NCBI GenBank assembly: GCA_026415295.1 | Contig: JAOAHJ010000010.1 | Span: 1 to 64,000, forward strand | Source of the DNA: Spirochaetota bacterium | GTDB lineage: Bacteria > Spirochaetota > JAAYUW01 > JAOAHJ01 | Reading direction: 5' to 3' | Length of the DNA: 64,000 nt | Shown: one piece after another, positions 27,475 to 35,626 of the stretch | Layout of the letters: every line of letters starts with the position of its first letter | How positions within the stretch are numbered: the stretch's first letter is position 1 | Translations under genes and position numbers: made by a program | Notes under the pieces: model-generated | The model's database searches: none | What the model saw: the letters and a program-made list of their open reading frames with translations, nothing else | What the model was told of the DNA's origin: nothing

Positions 27475-29635
27475 TAAAAAACTCTTTATGACTTAAAGAA
27501 TATTTTCCAGTAGGATCTATTTTAATAAGTCTAACTTTTATTTTATCACCAATTTTATAAAGGGAATTTATATTATCAACCCTTATTGGTGCAAGTTCTG
27601 AAATATGAATTAATCCCACTTTGCCTTGAGCAAATTCTACAATAATTCCAAAATCAAGTATCTTTTTAACTATTCCAATATAAACATTTCCTATCTCTAT
27701 TTCATCATTAACAAGAGCTAAAATATGTTCAATAGTCTCATCAATTTTCTTTAAATCTTTATTTGAAATAGTAACAGTACCATCTTCCCCAATATTTATA
27801 GTAGAATTAGTCTCTGCTGTAATAGCTCTTATATTTTTGCCCCCTGGACCAATAACTAAACCTATTTTTTCCTGGTCAATTTTAATAATTTTAATTTTAG
27901 GTGCAACTGGAGAAAGTGAACTATTTTTATCAAGACAAGCTTTATAAATAATATCAAGAATTTTTAATCTACCTTCCTTTGCTTTTAATAATGCTTTTTT
28001 AAATATATCATAAGATATTCCTTCAATTTTAACATCCATCTGAAAACCAGTTATTCCATCTTTAGTCCCTGCAACTTTAAAATCCATATCTCCTAAATGA
28101 TCTTCAAGTCCCATTATATCAGAAAGAATAGCATATTTATCTCCCTCTGTTATTAAACCCATGGCTATTCCAGCTACATGTTTTTTAATAGGAACTCCAG
28201 CATTAAATAGTGAAAGGGAACCCCCACATACTGAAGCCATAGATGAAGAACCATTTGATTCTAAAATTTCTGAAACAACTCTTATTGTATATGGAAATTC
28301 TTCAAAATCTGGAATTATTGCCTCAAGAGATCTTTCTGCAAGATGTCCGTGCCCTATTTCCCTTCTCCCAGGTGACCCGTATCTACCTACCTCTCCAACA
28401 GAAAATGGTGGGAAATTATAATGAAGCATGAATCTTTTCTGTTCTTCTCCTTCTATATCATCGACTTTCTGTTGATCAAGAACTGTACCTAAAGTTGTAA
28501 TAGCAAGACTTTGAGTCTCTCCCCTTGTAAAGAGTGCAGAACCATGAGTATAATCAAATAAACCAAGCTTAATAGTTATAGGTCTTATATCATCTAAAGA
28601 TCTACCATCAGCTCTCAGGCCTTTTTCAAGAATATTTTTTCTCATTAATTCCCTTGTAAACTCATCAAAAATATTTGAATAATATTTTTTAAAATAATTT
28701 TTTAATTTAATCAATTTGCTTTTATCATCATCAAATTCATCAAAAGAACTACTAATATCTATATTGTCTTTAATAAATTCAATATTTTCTGACCATATTT
28801 TAGAAAAAAAGTTTTCTTTAACATTTTTCAAAGCCTCAGATCTAGCTTTTTTCTCATAAATATATAAAGCCTTTTCAAGTTCTTCTTTTATCACTTTTTT
28901 TATTAGATTATCAATTACCTCCCATCTAATAGGTTCCTTAATTTCTATCTTTGGTTTACTTACCTCTTTATAAATATTTTCAAAAAACTCAACCAACTTT
29001 TGGATCTCTTTATGAGCAACAATACATGCATCATAAAAAACTTCTTCACTAATTTCGTGAGCACTTCCTTCTATCATAAGTATAGCATCTTTTGTTCCAG
29101 CTATGACGATATCTAATTCACTCTCAAGAAGTTCATTAATGGTAGGATTAATAACAATATTGTTATTTATATAACCTACCCTAACAGCAGCAACTGGTTT
29201 TGAAAAAGGAATATCTGAAATTAAAAGAGAAAGAGATGAAGTATTTATTGCAAGAATATCTGTTTGAGTATTTTGATCCGATGAAACTGCATAAGTTGTT
29301 ATTTGAACCTCTCTATTAAAATAATCTGGGAAAAGTGGTCTTACTGATCTATCTATCAATCTTGAAATTAAAATCTCTCTATCAGATGGTTTTCCTTCCC
29401 TTTTTATATATCCTCCTGGGAATTTTCCCGCTGCATAAGCTTTCTCAAAATAGTTAACTGTTAAAGGGAAAAAATCAAGATCAAGTTCATTTTCGGACAT
29501 AACAGATGCGGATAATACAGCAGTCCCTCCTTGCCTTCCAAGAACTGACCCATTTGCTTGTCTTGCTAATTCTCCAATTTCAAATATAAATTTTTGATTT
29601 GCAACTTCAATTTGAAATATTTTAATGTTTTCCAT
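27461..29635 (-). CDS. pnp: polyribonucleotide nucleotidyltransferase
   Basis: Phosphorolytic 3'-5' exoribonuclease of 724 residues. Two RNase PH domains are visible (first: GGTAVLSASVMSE, SRLIDRSVRPLFP; second: LRADGRSLDDIRPI, GSALFTRGETQSLAITTLG, GSPGRREIGHGHLAERSL and ILSDIMGLEDHLGDMDFKVAG). A KH domain with the GXXG loop IGPGGKNIR and a C-terminal S1 domain with GIVKKILDFGIIVEFAQGKVGLIHISEL follow. It sits downstream of rpsO, the classical pairing, with a hairpin in the 258-base gap. Confidence 0.97.
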   Translation of the reverse strand: MENIKIFQIEVANQKFIFEIGELARQANGSVLGRQGGTAVLSASVMSENELDLDFFPLTVNYFEKAYAAGKFPGGYIKREGKPSDREILISRLIDRSVRPLFPDYFNREVQITTYAVSSDQNTQTDILAINTSSLSLLISDIPFSKPVAAVRVGYINNNIVINPTINELLESELDIVIAGTKDAILMIEGSAHEISEEVFYDACIVAHKEIQKLVEFFENIYKEVSKPKIEIKEPIRWEVIDNLIKKVIKEELEKALYIYEKKARSEALKNVKENFFSKIWSENIEFIKDNIDISSSFDEFDDDKSKLIKLKNYFKKYYSNIFDEFTRELMRKNILEKGLRADGRSLDDIRPITIKLGLFDYTHGSALFTRGETQSLAITTLGTVLDQQKVDDIEGEEQKRFMLHYNFPPFSVGEVGRYGSPGRREIGHGHLAERSLEAIIPDFEEFPYTIRVVSEILESNGSSSMASVCGGSLSLFNAGVPIKKHVAGIAMGLITEGDKYAILSDIMGLEDHLGDMDFKVAGTKDGITGFQMDVKIEGISYDIFKKALLKAKEGRLKILDIIYKACLDKNSSLSPVAPKIKIIKIDQEKIGLVIGPGGKNIRAITAETNSTINIGEDGTVTISNKDLKKIDETIEHILALVNDEIEIGNVYIGIVKKILDFGIIVEFAQGKVGLIHISELAPIRVDNINSLYKIGDKIKVRLIKIDPTGKYSLSHKEFFNGKN

Positions 29636-29784
29636 AATTTCATTCCTTAAATTTAAAATAATAAATTAAAATATTAATATATTTTTATAATTTTAGAAAA
29701 ATCAAAATAAATAGAATTTTTTCAAAATTTAGAATACAATTAACAAAAAATAAAAATATTATCAAATATCAAATTTCTATAATT

Positions 29785-29838
29785 AAACATAAAAATAAGA
29801 TTAAGCAGAAGGTTCTATTTGAAGCCTCCTGCTTAATC
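29785..29838 (-). terminator. hairpin between rpsO and pnp
   Basis: GATTAAGCAG (29799-29808) and CTGCTTAATC (29829-29838) form a 10-base-pair stem, extended by AGG/CCT and TTC/GAA with one bulge. On the minus strand it is followed by TTATTTTTATG. It is 56 bases after the rpsO stop. It can act as a terminator or attenuator of rpsO. In E. coli the equivalent gap also holds the RNase III site used in pnp autoregulation, but that role is only inferred here. Confidence 0.75.
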
Positions 29839-29893
29839 ATAATTTATTTATAAAAAAGGGGGTAAAACAAATCATAAAAAAATAATTTATAAA

Positions 29894-30163
29894 TTATTTT
29901 CTTAAATCTAATTTATTGATAATCTCTTTATATTTTTCTAAATCTTCTCTTCTCAAATACTCAAGGAGTCTTCTTCTTTTTCCAACAAGTTTCATCAAAC
30001 CTCTTCTACTACTATGATCTTTAGGATTTTTTTCAAGATGAGAAGAAATATTATTTATTCTTTCAGTAAATAGTGCTATTTGTACCTCTGTAGAACCTGT
30101 ATCTTTATCATTTTTCCCAAAGCTTTTAATTATTTCAATCTTTTTTTCTTTAGTCAAAGACAT
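29894..30163 (-). CDS. rpsO: ribosomal protein S15
   Basis: Small-subunit protein of 89 residues that binds the central domain of 16S rRNA and helps the subunit bridge. Conserved parts are [32 protein letters not shown] and [12 protein letters not shown]. The frame stays open 17 codons farther upstream, but AAGGAGC lies ahead of the ATG at 30163 and the family length is 89, so that start is chosen. Confidence 0.97.
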   Translation of the reverse strand: MSLTKEKKIEIIKSFGKNDKDTGSTEVQIALFTERINNISSHLEKNPKDHSSRRGLMKLVGKRRRLLEYLRREDLEKYKEIINKLDLRK

Positions 30164-30184
30164 AAAATAATTGCTCCTTTTTTT

Positions 30185-30214
30185 TAAATAAAAAAAAAAT
30201 TTTAAATTTGTCAA
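30185..30214 (-). promoter_or_regulatory. candidate rpsO promoter
   Basis: Minus strand, a perfect TTGACA (30214-30209). The -10 is poor: TATTTA at 18 bases (30190-30185) or TTATTT at 17. The short leader to the ATG at 30163 still holds the ribosome site. Confidence 0.35.
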
Positions 30215-30259
30215 GTTATTTTATAAATTAAAGCAATTAAGAAAAAATATTTAATTATT

Positions 30260-30286
30260 TAAACAAAAATATTTTCTTGACGATAT
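30260..30286 (+). promoter_or_regulatory. sigma-28 (flagellar sigma)-like promoter for the deacetylase
   Basis: TAAA (30260-30263), exactly 15 bases, then GACGATAT (30279-30286). The known FliA/SigD consensus is TAAA-N15-GCCGATAT, so there is one mismatch. The -10 ends 11 bases before the ATG at 30298, leaving a leader of only a few bases; no Shine-Dalgarno sequence is seen. Confidence 0.5.
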
Positions 30287-30297
30287 AATTTAAGCCT

Positions 30298-31101
30298 ATG
30301 ATAAATAATAAAATTAAATTTTTTTTTACAATATTTTTTTTTATATTTTTCTTACAGTTAATTTTATACAAGTTTAATAAAACTATAAATGCCAATGAAA
30401 GTAATAGTTTTAACAATTTTATTTTTCCCGTTTTATGTTACCATAATATAAAATTAAAAGAAACCAATATTTATGATGTTAGTTTAGAGAACTTTGAAAA
30501 ACAAATAGATTATCTATATAAAAACAATTTTAAATTTATATTTGCTTCAGAAATTATAGAATTATTGAAAAATAATAAAAATATTAATAAAGATACAAAA
30601 TATATTGGAATAACTTTTGACGATGGAAATAATGGAGTATATTTATACGCAAAAAAAATATTTCTTAAGTATAAAATAAAAGCAACAATTTTTATCTATC
30701 CATCAATTATAATTGCAAGAGAAAAAAAAGAGAATAGCTCATATATGAGTTTCTCACAAATAAGAGATTTAATAAATACAGGATATTTTGAACTTGGTTG
30801 CCACTCATTTTATCATCCATATATGACAAAAGAAGATGAAAAAGGATTGGTTTTAAATACTATAAAAGCTAAAAATATATTATATTCAATAATTGGAGTG
30901 GATCAAAAAGCTTTTGCATATCCATTTGGGCTATGCAATGAAAATGTAATTAATTATATAAAAAAAGCTGGATTTTTAGGTGCTTTTACAGTTGAAAGAA
31001 AATATGTGTCAATTGACACTTATATATATAAAATTCCAAGGTTTTTGATAACTTCAAATATTAATATGGAAGAATTTATCAAATTAGTTAACCCAAAATA
31101 A
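30298..31101 (+). CDS. polysaccharide deacetylase (NodB family)
   Basis: Membrane-anchored or secreted carbohydrate esterase family 4 enzyme of 267 residues, likely removing N-acetyl groups from peptidoglycan or another glycan. An N-terminal hydrophobic segment (about 7-26) is a signal anchor. The catalytic motifs are FPVLCYHNI, ITFDDGNNG (metal Asp), LGCHSFYHPYM (His metal ligands) and FAYPFGLCNENVINYIKKAGFLGAF. The ATG has no clear ribosome site and lies just after a sigma-28-like promoter. It is divergent from rpsO. Substrate unknown. Confidence 0.9.
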   Translation: MINNKIKFFFTIFFFIFFLQLILYKFNKTINANESNSFNNFIFPVLCYHNIKLKETNIYDVSLENFEKQIDYLYKNNFKFIFASEIIELLKNNKNINKDTKYIGITFDDGNNGVYLYAKKIFLKYKIKATIFIYPSIIIAREKKENSSYMSFSQIRDLINTGYFELGCHSFYHPYMTKEDEKGLVLNTIKAKNILYSIIGVDQKAFAYPFGLCNENVINYIKKAGFLGAFTVERKYVSIDTYIYKIPRFLITSNINMEEFIKLVNPK

Positions 31102-31113
31102 AAATAAATAATA

Positions 31114-31139
31114 TTAATTTCAACTTTATTTTCCGATAT
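31114..31139 (+). promoter_or_regulatory. possible sigma-28-like promoter for the potassium channel
   Basis: TCCGATAT (31132-31139) matches seven of eight bases of the flagellar -10 GCCGATAT. The -35 side is only TTAA with a 14-base spacer, so the match is partial. It is 60 bases before the channel ATG. Confidence 0.3.
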
Positions 31140-31198
31140 TTTAAGAAATTAGATTAAAATTTTAATAAAACGTTTCATAATAAATAAGGGCTAATTTA

Positions 31199-32356
31199 AT
31201 GAAAAATCTATTATCTAAAATTGTTTTTTTAATAAGTTCAAATCTTTTTAAAATTATTTTGTCTTCAATATTAATTATCTTATTTTTTTCATTTATTATT
31301 TTAATAATTGAAAACCAAAATCATCAAGGGATAAATAATTTTTTCGATTCCATATGGTATATTATTGTTACTTTTACAACAACAGGTTATGGAGATGTTG
31401 TACCTCAAACAAAATATGGAAAAATTATAGGTCTTCTTACAATTATTTTTGGAGTAGTTTTAACAGCTTTAATAACAGGTGAACTAGCTTCTATATTAAT
31501 AGAATTACAACAAAAAAAAGGGAAAGGTCTTATGGACTATAGCAAAAAAAAAGAACACATTATTATATGTGGATGGAAAAATGATTTTATTAATTTTATA
31601 AAAGAACTTTTAACACAAAATCCAGACTTAGGTGCTTCAGATATAGTCATTCTTAATAATGAACCTCTTGAAAACATTCAATCAATATTAGCAGACCCTG
31701 AATTAATGAGAATAAATTATGTTCATGGAGAGTATTTTGATGAAAGTTCCCTTCTTAGAGCAGGTTTATTAAATGCAAAAAAGGTTATTATTCTTGCAGA
31801 TGATACAGGAAGATATTCTCAATCTGAAATTGACTCAAAGAATGTTATGACAGTATTGACAATTGAAAAATTAAATAAAAACACATATATATGTGCTGAA
31901 ATATTTGACTCAAAGTTTGTTAAATATCTACAACAATCACACTGTGATGAAATAGTTTTATCTAAAGATTTTTCCAAAAAAGTTATCATAAATTCCATAA
32001 GCACTAGCGGTTTCTCAAATATTATAGAAGAAATTATTAATCCAAAAAACAACTCAAGATTACAAACTTTAGAAATAAGTCAGGAATTCATTGGCAAAAA
32101 ATTTGAGGATCTATTTAATCATTATAAAAACAATGATAACCTTCTAATAGGATTACTTGAAAATGTTGGTAACTTCTATATCAGAAAAACAGAAGCAATA
32201 AAAGAAGCCCAGAAAACTCCAGATATATCAAAGCTTGTTGAAAATTTAAAACTTATTAAAAAATTAAAGCCGAACGAACCAATAATTAACCCTCCTTCAA
32301 ACTATATAATAAAACCTAAATCATATGCTATTGTTTTAACAAGAACTAACAAATAA
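31199..32356 (+). CDS. two-TM potassium channel with RCK domain
   Basis: Potassium channel of 385 residues of the MthK/Kch type. The order is TM1 about 15-38, pore helix and selectivity filter TTTGYGDVVP near 60-70, TM2 about 76-98, then RCK-N about 115-235 (IIICGWKNDF) and RCK-C about 255-382. The RCK strand lacks a clear GxGxxG dinucleotide motif, so Ca2+ or another ligand, rather than NAD, may gate it. A 25-residue linker inside RCK-C is unusual. AAGGG precedes the ATG. It is followed after 27 bases by a cyclic-nucleotide-binding protein, which suggests joint function. Confidence 0.92.
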   Translation: MKNLLSKIVFLISSNLFKIILSSILIILFFSFIILIIENQNHQGINNFFDSIWYIIVTFTTTGYGDVVPQTKYGKIIGLLTIIFGVVLTALITGELASILIELQQKKGKGLMDYSKKKEHIIICGWKNDFINFIKELLTQNPDLGASDIVILNNEPLENIQSILADPELMRINYVHGEYFDESSLLRAGLLNAKKVIILADDTGRYSQSEIDSKNVMTVLTIEKLNKNTYICAEIFDSKFVKYLQQSHCDEIVLSKDFSKKVIINSISTSGFSNIIEEIINPKNNSRLQTLEISQEFIGKKFEDLFNHYKNNDNLLIGLLENVGNFYIRKTEAIKEAQKTPDISKLVENLKLIKKLKPNEPIINPPSNYIIKPKSYAIVLTRTNK

Positions 32357-32383
32357 TTAAAATTTATGTAAAGGAAATTAAAT

Positions 32384-32896
32384 ATGCAAATATTAAAAGA
32401 TTATAATATAAATGAATTAATAGACAAAATTTCAAAGATCGAAATATTTACAGGTTTAACAATAGAAGAAATAAAAAAGATAATCGAAAACTCAAAGGTT
32501 GTTCAATTCCCTAAAGATAGTTTTATTATAGAAGAAAATAGTTCAGGCAATGAAATGTACATTATTTTAAAAGGTGCAGTTAGAGTATTAAAAAAAACTT
32601 TTTCTGATGAACTTTATACTGTCATAGACTTAACTGAAAAGGAAAATGCTTTTTTTGGGGAATTTGCTCTAATTGATAGTGATAAAAGATCTGCTTCAAT
32701 TTTAACTTTAAATGAAACAATATGTTTGATGATAGAAAAAGATGAATTTGAAAAAACAATTACTGAAAATTATAAAATTGGGTATTTTGTTATAAGAAAT
32801 ATTGCTAAGAGAATAGCAGCAAGATTAAGGAATGCTAATAAAGACATTATTACTCTATTTGAAGCTTTACAAAATGAAATCCAATTTGAAGACTAA
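32384..32896 (+). CDS. stand-alone cyclic-nucleotide-binding domain protein
   Basis: A 170-residue protein that is essentially one CNBD fold: IEIFTGLTIEEIKKI, then VVQFPKDSFIIEENSSGNEMYIILKGAVRVLKK. The phosphate-binding cassette FFGEFALIDSDKRSAS keeps the Gly-Glu and Arg needed for cyclic-nucleotide phosphate contact, so binding looks possible. No DNA-binding helix-turn-helix follows the domain; the last 30 residues are helical. AAAGGA precedes the ATG, 27 bases after the channel gene. The likely role, inferred from context, is a soluble sensor for the channel. Confidence 0.88.
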   Translation: MQILKDYNINELIDKISKIEIFTGLTIEEIKKIIENSKVVQFPKDSFIIEENSSGNEMYIILKGAVRVLKKTFSDELYTVIDLTEKENAFFGEFALIDSDKRSASILTLNETICLMIEKDEFEKTITENYKIGYFVIRNIAKRIAARLRNANKDIITLFEALQNEIQFED

Positions 32897-32938
32897 ATTT
32901 TAAAAAAATTTTATATATTCAAGATATAAATATCAAAT

Positions 32939-32967
32939 TTGACAATTCAAATAATTTAAGTTATCAT
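32939..32967 (+). promoter_or_regulatory. sigma-70-like promoter upstream of the 178-residue protein
   Basis: A perfect TTGACA (32939-32944), a 17-base spacer and TATCAT (32962-32967). The expected transcript would have a leader of about 170 bases. A second, weaker pair (TTGAAA 33046-33051, 18 bases, TTTAAT 33070-33075) is closer to the gene. The 247-base gap holds no open frame. Confidence 0.45.
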
Positions 32968-33143
32968 TTAACTGGATATTTATAAATTTCTTGGATTATT
33001 AATTTATTTAACAAAATTATATCAATATTATTTTTTTAAAAATTATTGAAAGATTTATAAAAAATATTTTTTAATAAAGATAAAAGATAACATTTAAATT
33101 TTTAAATTTTTTATATAAATAATACTATTATAAGGAGGATAAA

Positions 33144-33680
33144 ATGGAGTTTGATATAATTAAAAATCTTTTTTCAAAAAATAAAAAATTAATTTCTAAA
33201 GAACAAATTATTTCTGAAATTAAAAAATTTTTAACAAAAGTAAAAGTTGCTATAGAAATAGATTTTAACAATATATTTAATCAACTGAAAAAATTTTCAA
33301 AAATTGAAGTTGACGAATTTGAGAATATTTTTAGTCTCTTTGAATTTGACAAAAAGACAAGTAAAAAGGACCTTTTTGCACAACTTAAAAATTGGGCTAA
33401 ATTATATTTTAAAATCAAACTTGATGATATAAAAATAAAAGATGAGGAACTTTCTGATGAACTAGAAGATATGTTTGAAAAAGAAGGATTTAGCATTAAT
33501 AAAACAATTAAATACTCATTAAGGGAGTGGTATAAAGAAAAAATATATGAAAAAGAAAAATCTATAAATATTAATGAAATAAAAAACAAACTTTTTTCAC
33601 TTTCAGATTATGAAATATTAACTCTATATTTTATTATAGTATGTGCAAAAAATCCATATGAATTTCTTGTAAAAGAATAA
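33144..33680 (+). CDS. hypothetical charged helical protein
   Basis: A 178-residue cytosolic protein, very rich in Lys, Glu, Ile and Phe, predicted mostly alpha-helical, with no signal peptide or TM. It has no motif I recognise. The Shine-Dalgarno site AAGGAGG is the strongest possible, so it is surely translated. Its stop is three bases from the stop of the convergent TPR lipoprotein gene, with no hairpin terminator between them. It follows the channel and CNBD genes but has its own promoters. Confidence 0.75.
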   Translation: MEFDIIKNLFSKNKKLISKEQIISEIKKFLTKVKVAIEIDFNNIFNQLKKFSKIEVDEFENIFSLFEFDKKTSKKDLFAQLKNWAKLYFKIKLDDIKIKDEELSDELEDMFEKEGFSINKTIKYSLREWYKEKIYEKEKSININEIKNKLFSLSDYEILTLYFIIVCAKNPYEFLVKE

Positions 33681-33683
33681 AAA

Positions 33684-34556
33684 TTAATTTATATTTTTTA
33701 GCTTTTCTTCAATCTTTTTAATATATTTTTCTAAATTAAGATAAAAAGCTAGGTGGTAAGCTTTTGAAAGATAGTATAACTGTTTTTCTTTATCATTAAT
33801 TTTTTCATATATTTCAGAAATAAGCAAATAATCATAAAAAATTCCGAAAACATTTTCATTAATATTGTCAGCATAAAAAGCTTTATTTATGTAATTTAAT
33901 GCTTCACTATATTTTTCTGTAAGATAATAAATTTTGGCTAAATTATAATATATATCACCTAATAAATTATATGCTTTTTTGTTTTCTGCTATTTTTTGAG
34001 CTTTTATTAAAAAATTAGTTGCTTGATCATAATTTTTAATCTCTATATAAACTTTAGAAATTTTATTATAAATAAAAGCAAAATTTACATCATGCTTTGT
34101 TGAACTTAAAGCTTTATTGTAAAATAATAAAGAATTATCAAAATCCTTTTTAAAAAAATAATAATCACCTTTAACATAATAATAAAAATAATATTCGTTT
34201 TCAGATAACCTTTCTTTTTCATGTTTAATAATTTCTTCTATTTTTTTTATATATATCAAACAATTTAAATCATCTTCTTTAAAAATATATATCATAAGAA
34301 TTTTTGTTAAAACTAAAAACTCACTATTTAAATCATTTATAGAAATTGCCATATTTAAAGCATCCAAGTAATTTGTAAATGCTTTATTTATATCACCTTT
34401 ATTAAAATATTTTGTTCCTTCCTCTATATAATAAGATATTCTTTTCTTAACATCATTTCTTATAGTATTATTTTTATAGCCACAAGAATAAAAAAGAGTT
34501 GTCAAAAATAATAAAATTATTATAAAGTAAAATAATAAAACTTTTTTATTCCTCAT
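33684..34556 (-). CDS. TPR-repeat lipoprotein
   Basis: A 290-residue protein. Lipoprotein signal: hydrophobic residues 7-22 and lipobox LFYSC. At least five TPR-like helical pairs follow (GTKYFNKGDINKAFTNYLDA, KGDYYFFKKDFDNSLLFYNK, YNKISKVYIEIKNYDQATNF, NLAKIYYLTEKYSEALNYIN). It is the last gene of the tdk-mlaF-like-mlaD series, 37 bases after mlaD, which suggests a scaffold in a lipid-transport or envelope complex. That link is inference. Confidence 0.82.
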   Translation of the reverse strand: MRNKKVLLFYFIIILLFLTTLFYSCGYKNNTIRNDVKKRISYYIEEGTKYFNKGDINKAFTNYLDALNMAISINDLNSEFLVLTKILMIYIFKEDDLNCLIYIKKIEEIIKHEKERLSENEYYFYYYVKGDYYFFKKDFDNSLLFYNKALSSTKHDVNFAFIYNKISKVYIEIKNYDQATNFLIKAQKIAENKKAYNLLGDIYYNLAKIYYLTEKYSEALNYINKAFYADNINENVFGIFYDYLLISEIYEKINDKEKQLYYLSKAYHLAFYLNLEKYIKKIEEKLKNIN

Positions 34557-34593
34557 AAAAATTCCTTTGTTTAAGTTAAAGTTAATTATTAAT

Positions 34594-35568
34594 TTATCTT
34601 CCTACATTAATATTTGAAGAAGAACTTTTTGTTTCACTCTTAGGTATTAAAGGGAGATTTTCTAGGACATACTTAAGTTGTATAAGATTTTCCTGCAATA
34701 ATACAATTATTTTCTTTAAATCCTCAGGTAGATTGTTAAATTTCGAAATTAAATTATTTATGTTTGAAATACTTGAGTTCAAAGTGTCCAAAGTGGATTT
34801 AACGCTATTATATAATCTGTTATCATCATTTAATATTGATCCAATAGAATTGTCCTTAGAATTCAAAGTTGAATTAAGCTTATAAACAATGTCATTTAAA
34901 CTTTTAACTGAACTATTAACAGAATTTATTATATTATTAATAGAGCTCAAGATATTAAAAATTTCTTTACCCAGTTTACTATCTTCACCCCCTTTTAAGC
35001 TCCCTGTTATACTTTTAACATCTGATGTAATATTATTAATATTTACTAGAGTTTTATATATTACCGGTTTCATCTCAAGAATCATATCTAGAACTTGTTG
35101 TGCTTGTACTGTTAAATCTCCTGATTTTTGCACCGTTGCATTTTGAGCTAAAATATTCATGCCTTCTTGCATATCTGAAGAAAAAACAAGTGATCCTGGT
35201 TCTACTTCCTCTCCTTTACCTGGTATAACAGTTAAGCCTCCTCCTCCTAAAAGCGCTGAAGATATTTTTAAGACTGTATCTTTTCTAATTAAATAATTAT
35301 AATTTTTATAAATAACAAAATTAACTAATATATTATCATTATTATCAAGTTTTAAACTAATTATTTTACCAATATTTAACCCTTTATATTTAATTTGACT
35401 ACCTGAACTTAAACCATAAGTTTGTTGGAAATATGTAAAGTATTTAATTTTTTTTTCAAAAATGTTATTACCTTTTAGTATAAATATTAAGATTAATAAA
35501 AAAAGAAAAAAACCAAATACTATAAAAATAGCAACTCCTTTTTGAAATCTATTAAATGTAAATGGCAT
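34594..35568 (-). CDS. mlaD: MlaD/MCE-domain lipid-transport protein
   Basis: A 324-residue protein that carries substrate lipids across the periplasm in Mla-type systems. One N-terminal TM (about 12-30), then an MCE domain about 40-120 (YGLSSGSQIKYKGLNIGKI, LGGGGLTVIPGKG). The long C-terminal half (about 150-310) is helical coiled coil with Asn/Ser/Lys repeats, probably a needle-like extension, ending with Ser-rich residues. It lies 58 bases downstream of the MlaF-like ATPase. No MlaE permease is in this cluster. Confidence 0.88.
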   Translation of the reverse strand: MPFTFNRFQKGVAIFIVFGFFLFLLILIFILKGNNIFEKKIKYFTYFQQTYGLSSGSQIKYKGLNIGKIISLKLDNNDNILVNFVIYKNYNYLIRKDTVLKISSALLGGGGLTVIPGKGEEVEPGSLVFSSDMQEGMNILAQNATVQKSGDLTVQAQQVLDMILEMKPVIYKTLVNINNITSDVKSITGSLKGGEDSKLGKEIFNILSSINNIINSVNSSVKSLNDIVYKLNSTLNSKDNSIGSILNDDNRLYNSVKSTLDTLNSSISNINNLISKFNNLPEDLKKIIVLLQENLIQLKYVLENLPLIPKSETKSSSSNINVGR

Positions 35569-35626
35569 ATAAATCCTCTTTTAAATATAATTTCTCAATC
35601 TATTAAATAAATTAAATACCACTAAT

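Noticed and set aside
28161-28431. two overlapping plus-strand open frames inside pnp
   Set aside because: They are antisense to strongly conserved RNase PH sequence.
30164-30214. 17-codon N-terminal extension of rpsO
   Set aside because: S15 is 89 residues, and the AAGGAGC site points to the ATG at 30163. The extension is AT-rich leader.
33681-33683. bidirectional terminator between the convergent 178-residue and TPR genes
   Set aside because: Only three bases separate the stops, and no hairpin was found in the flanking 40 bases.
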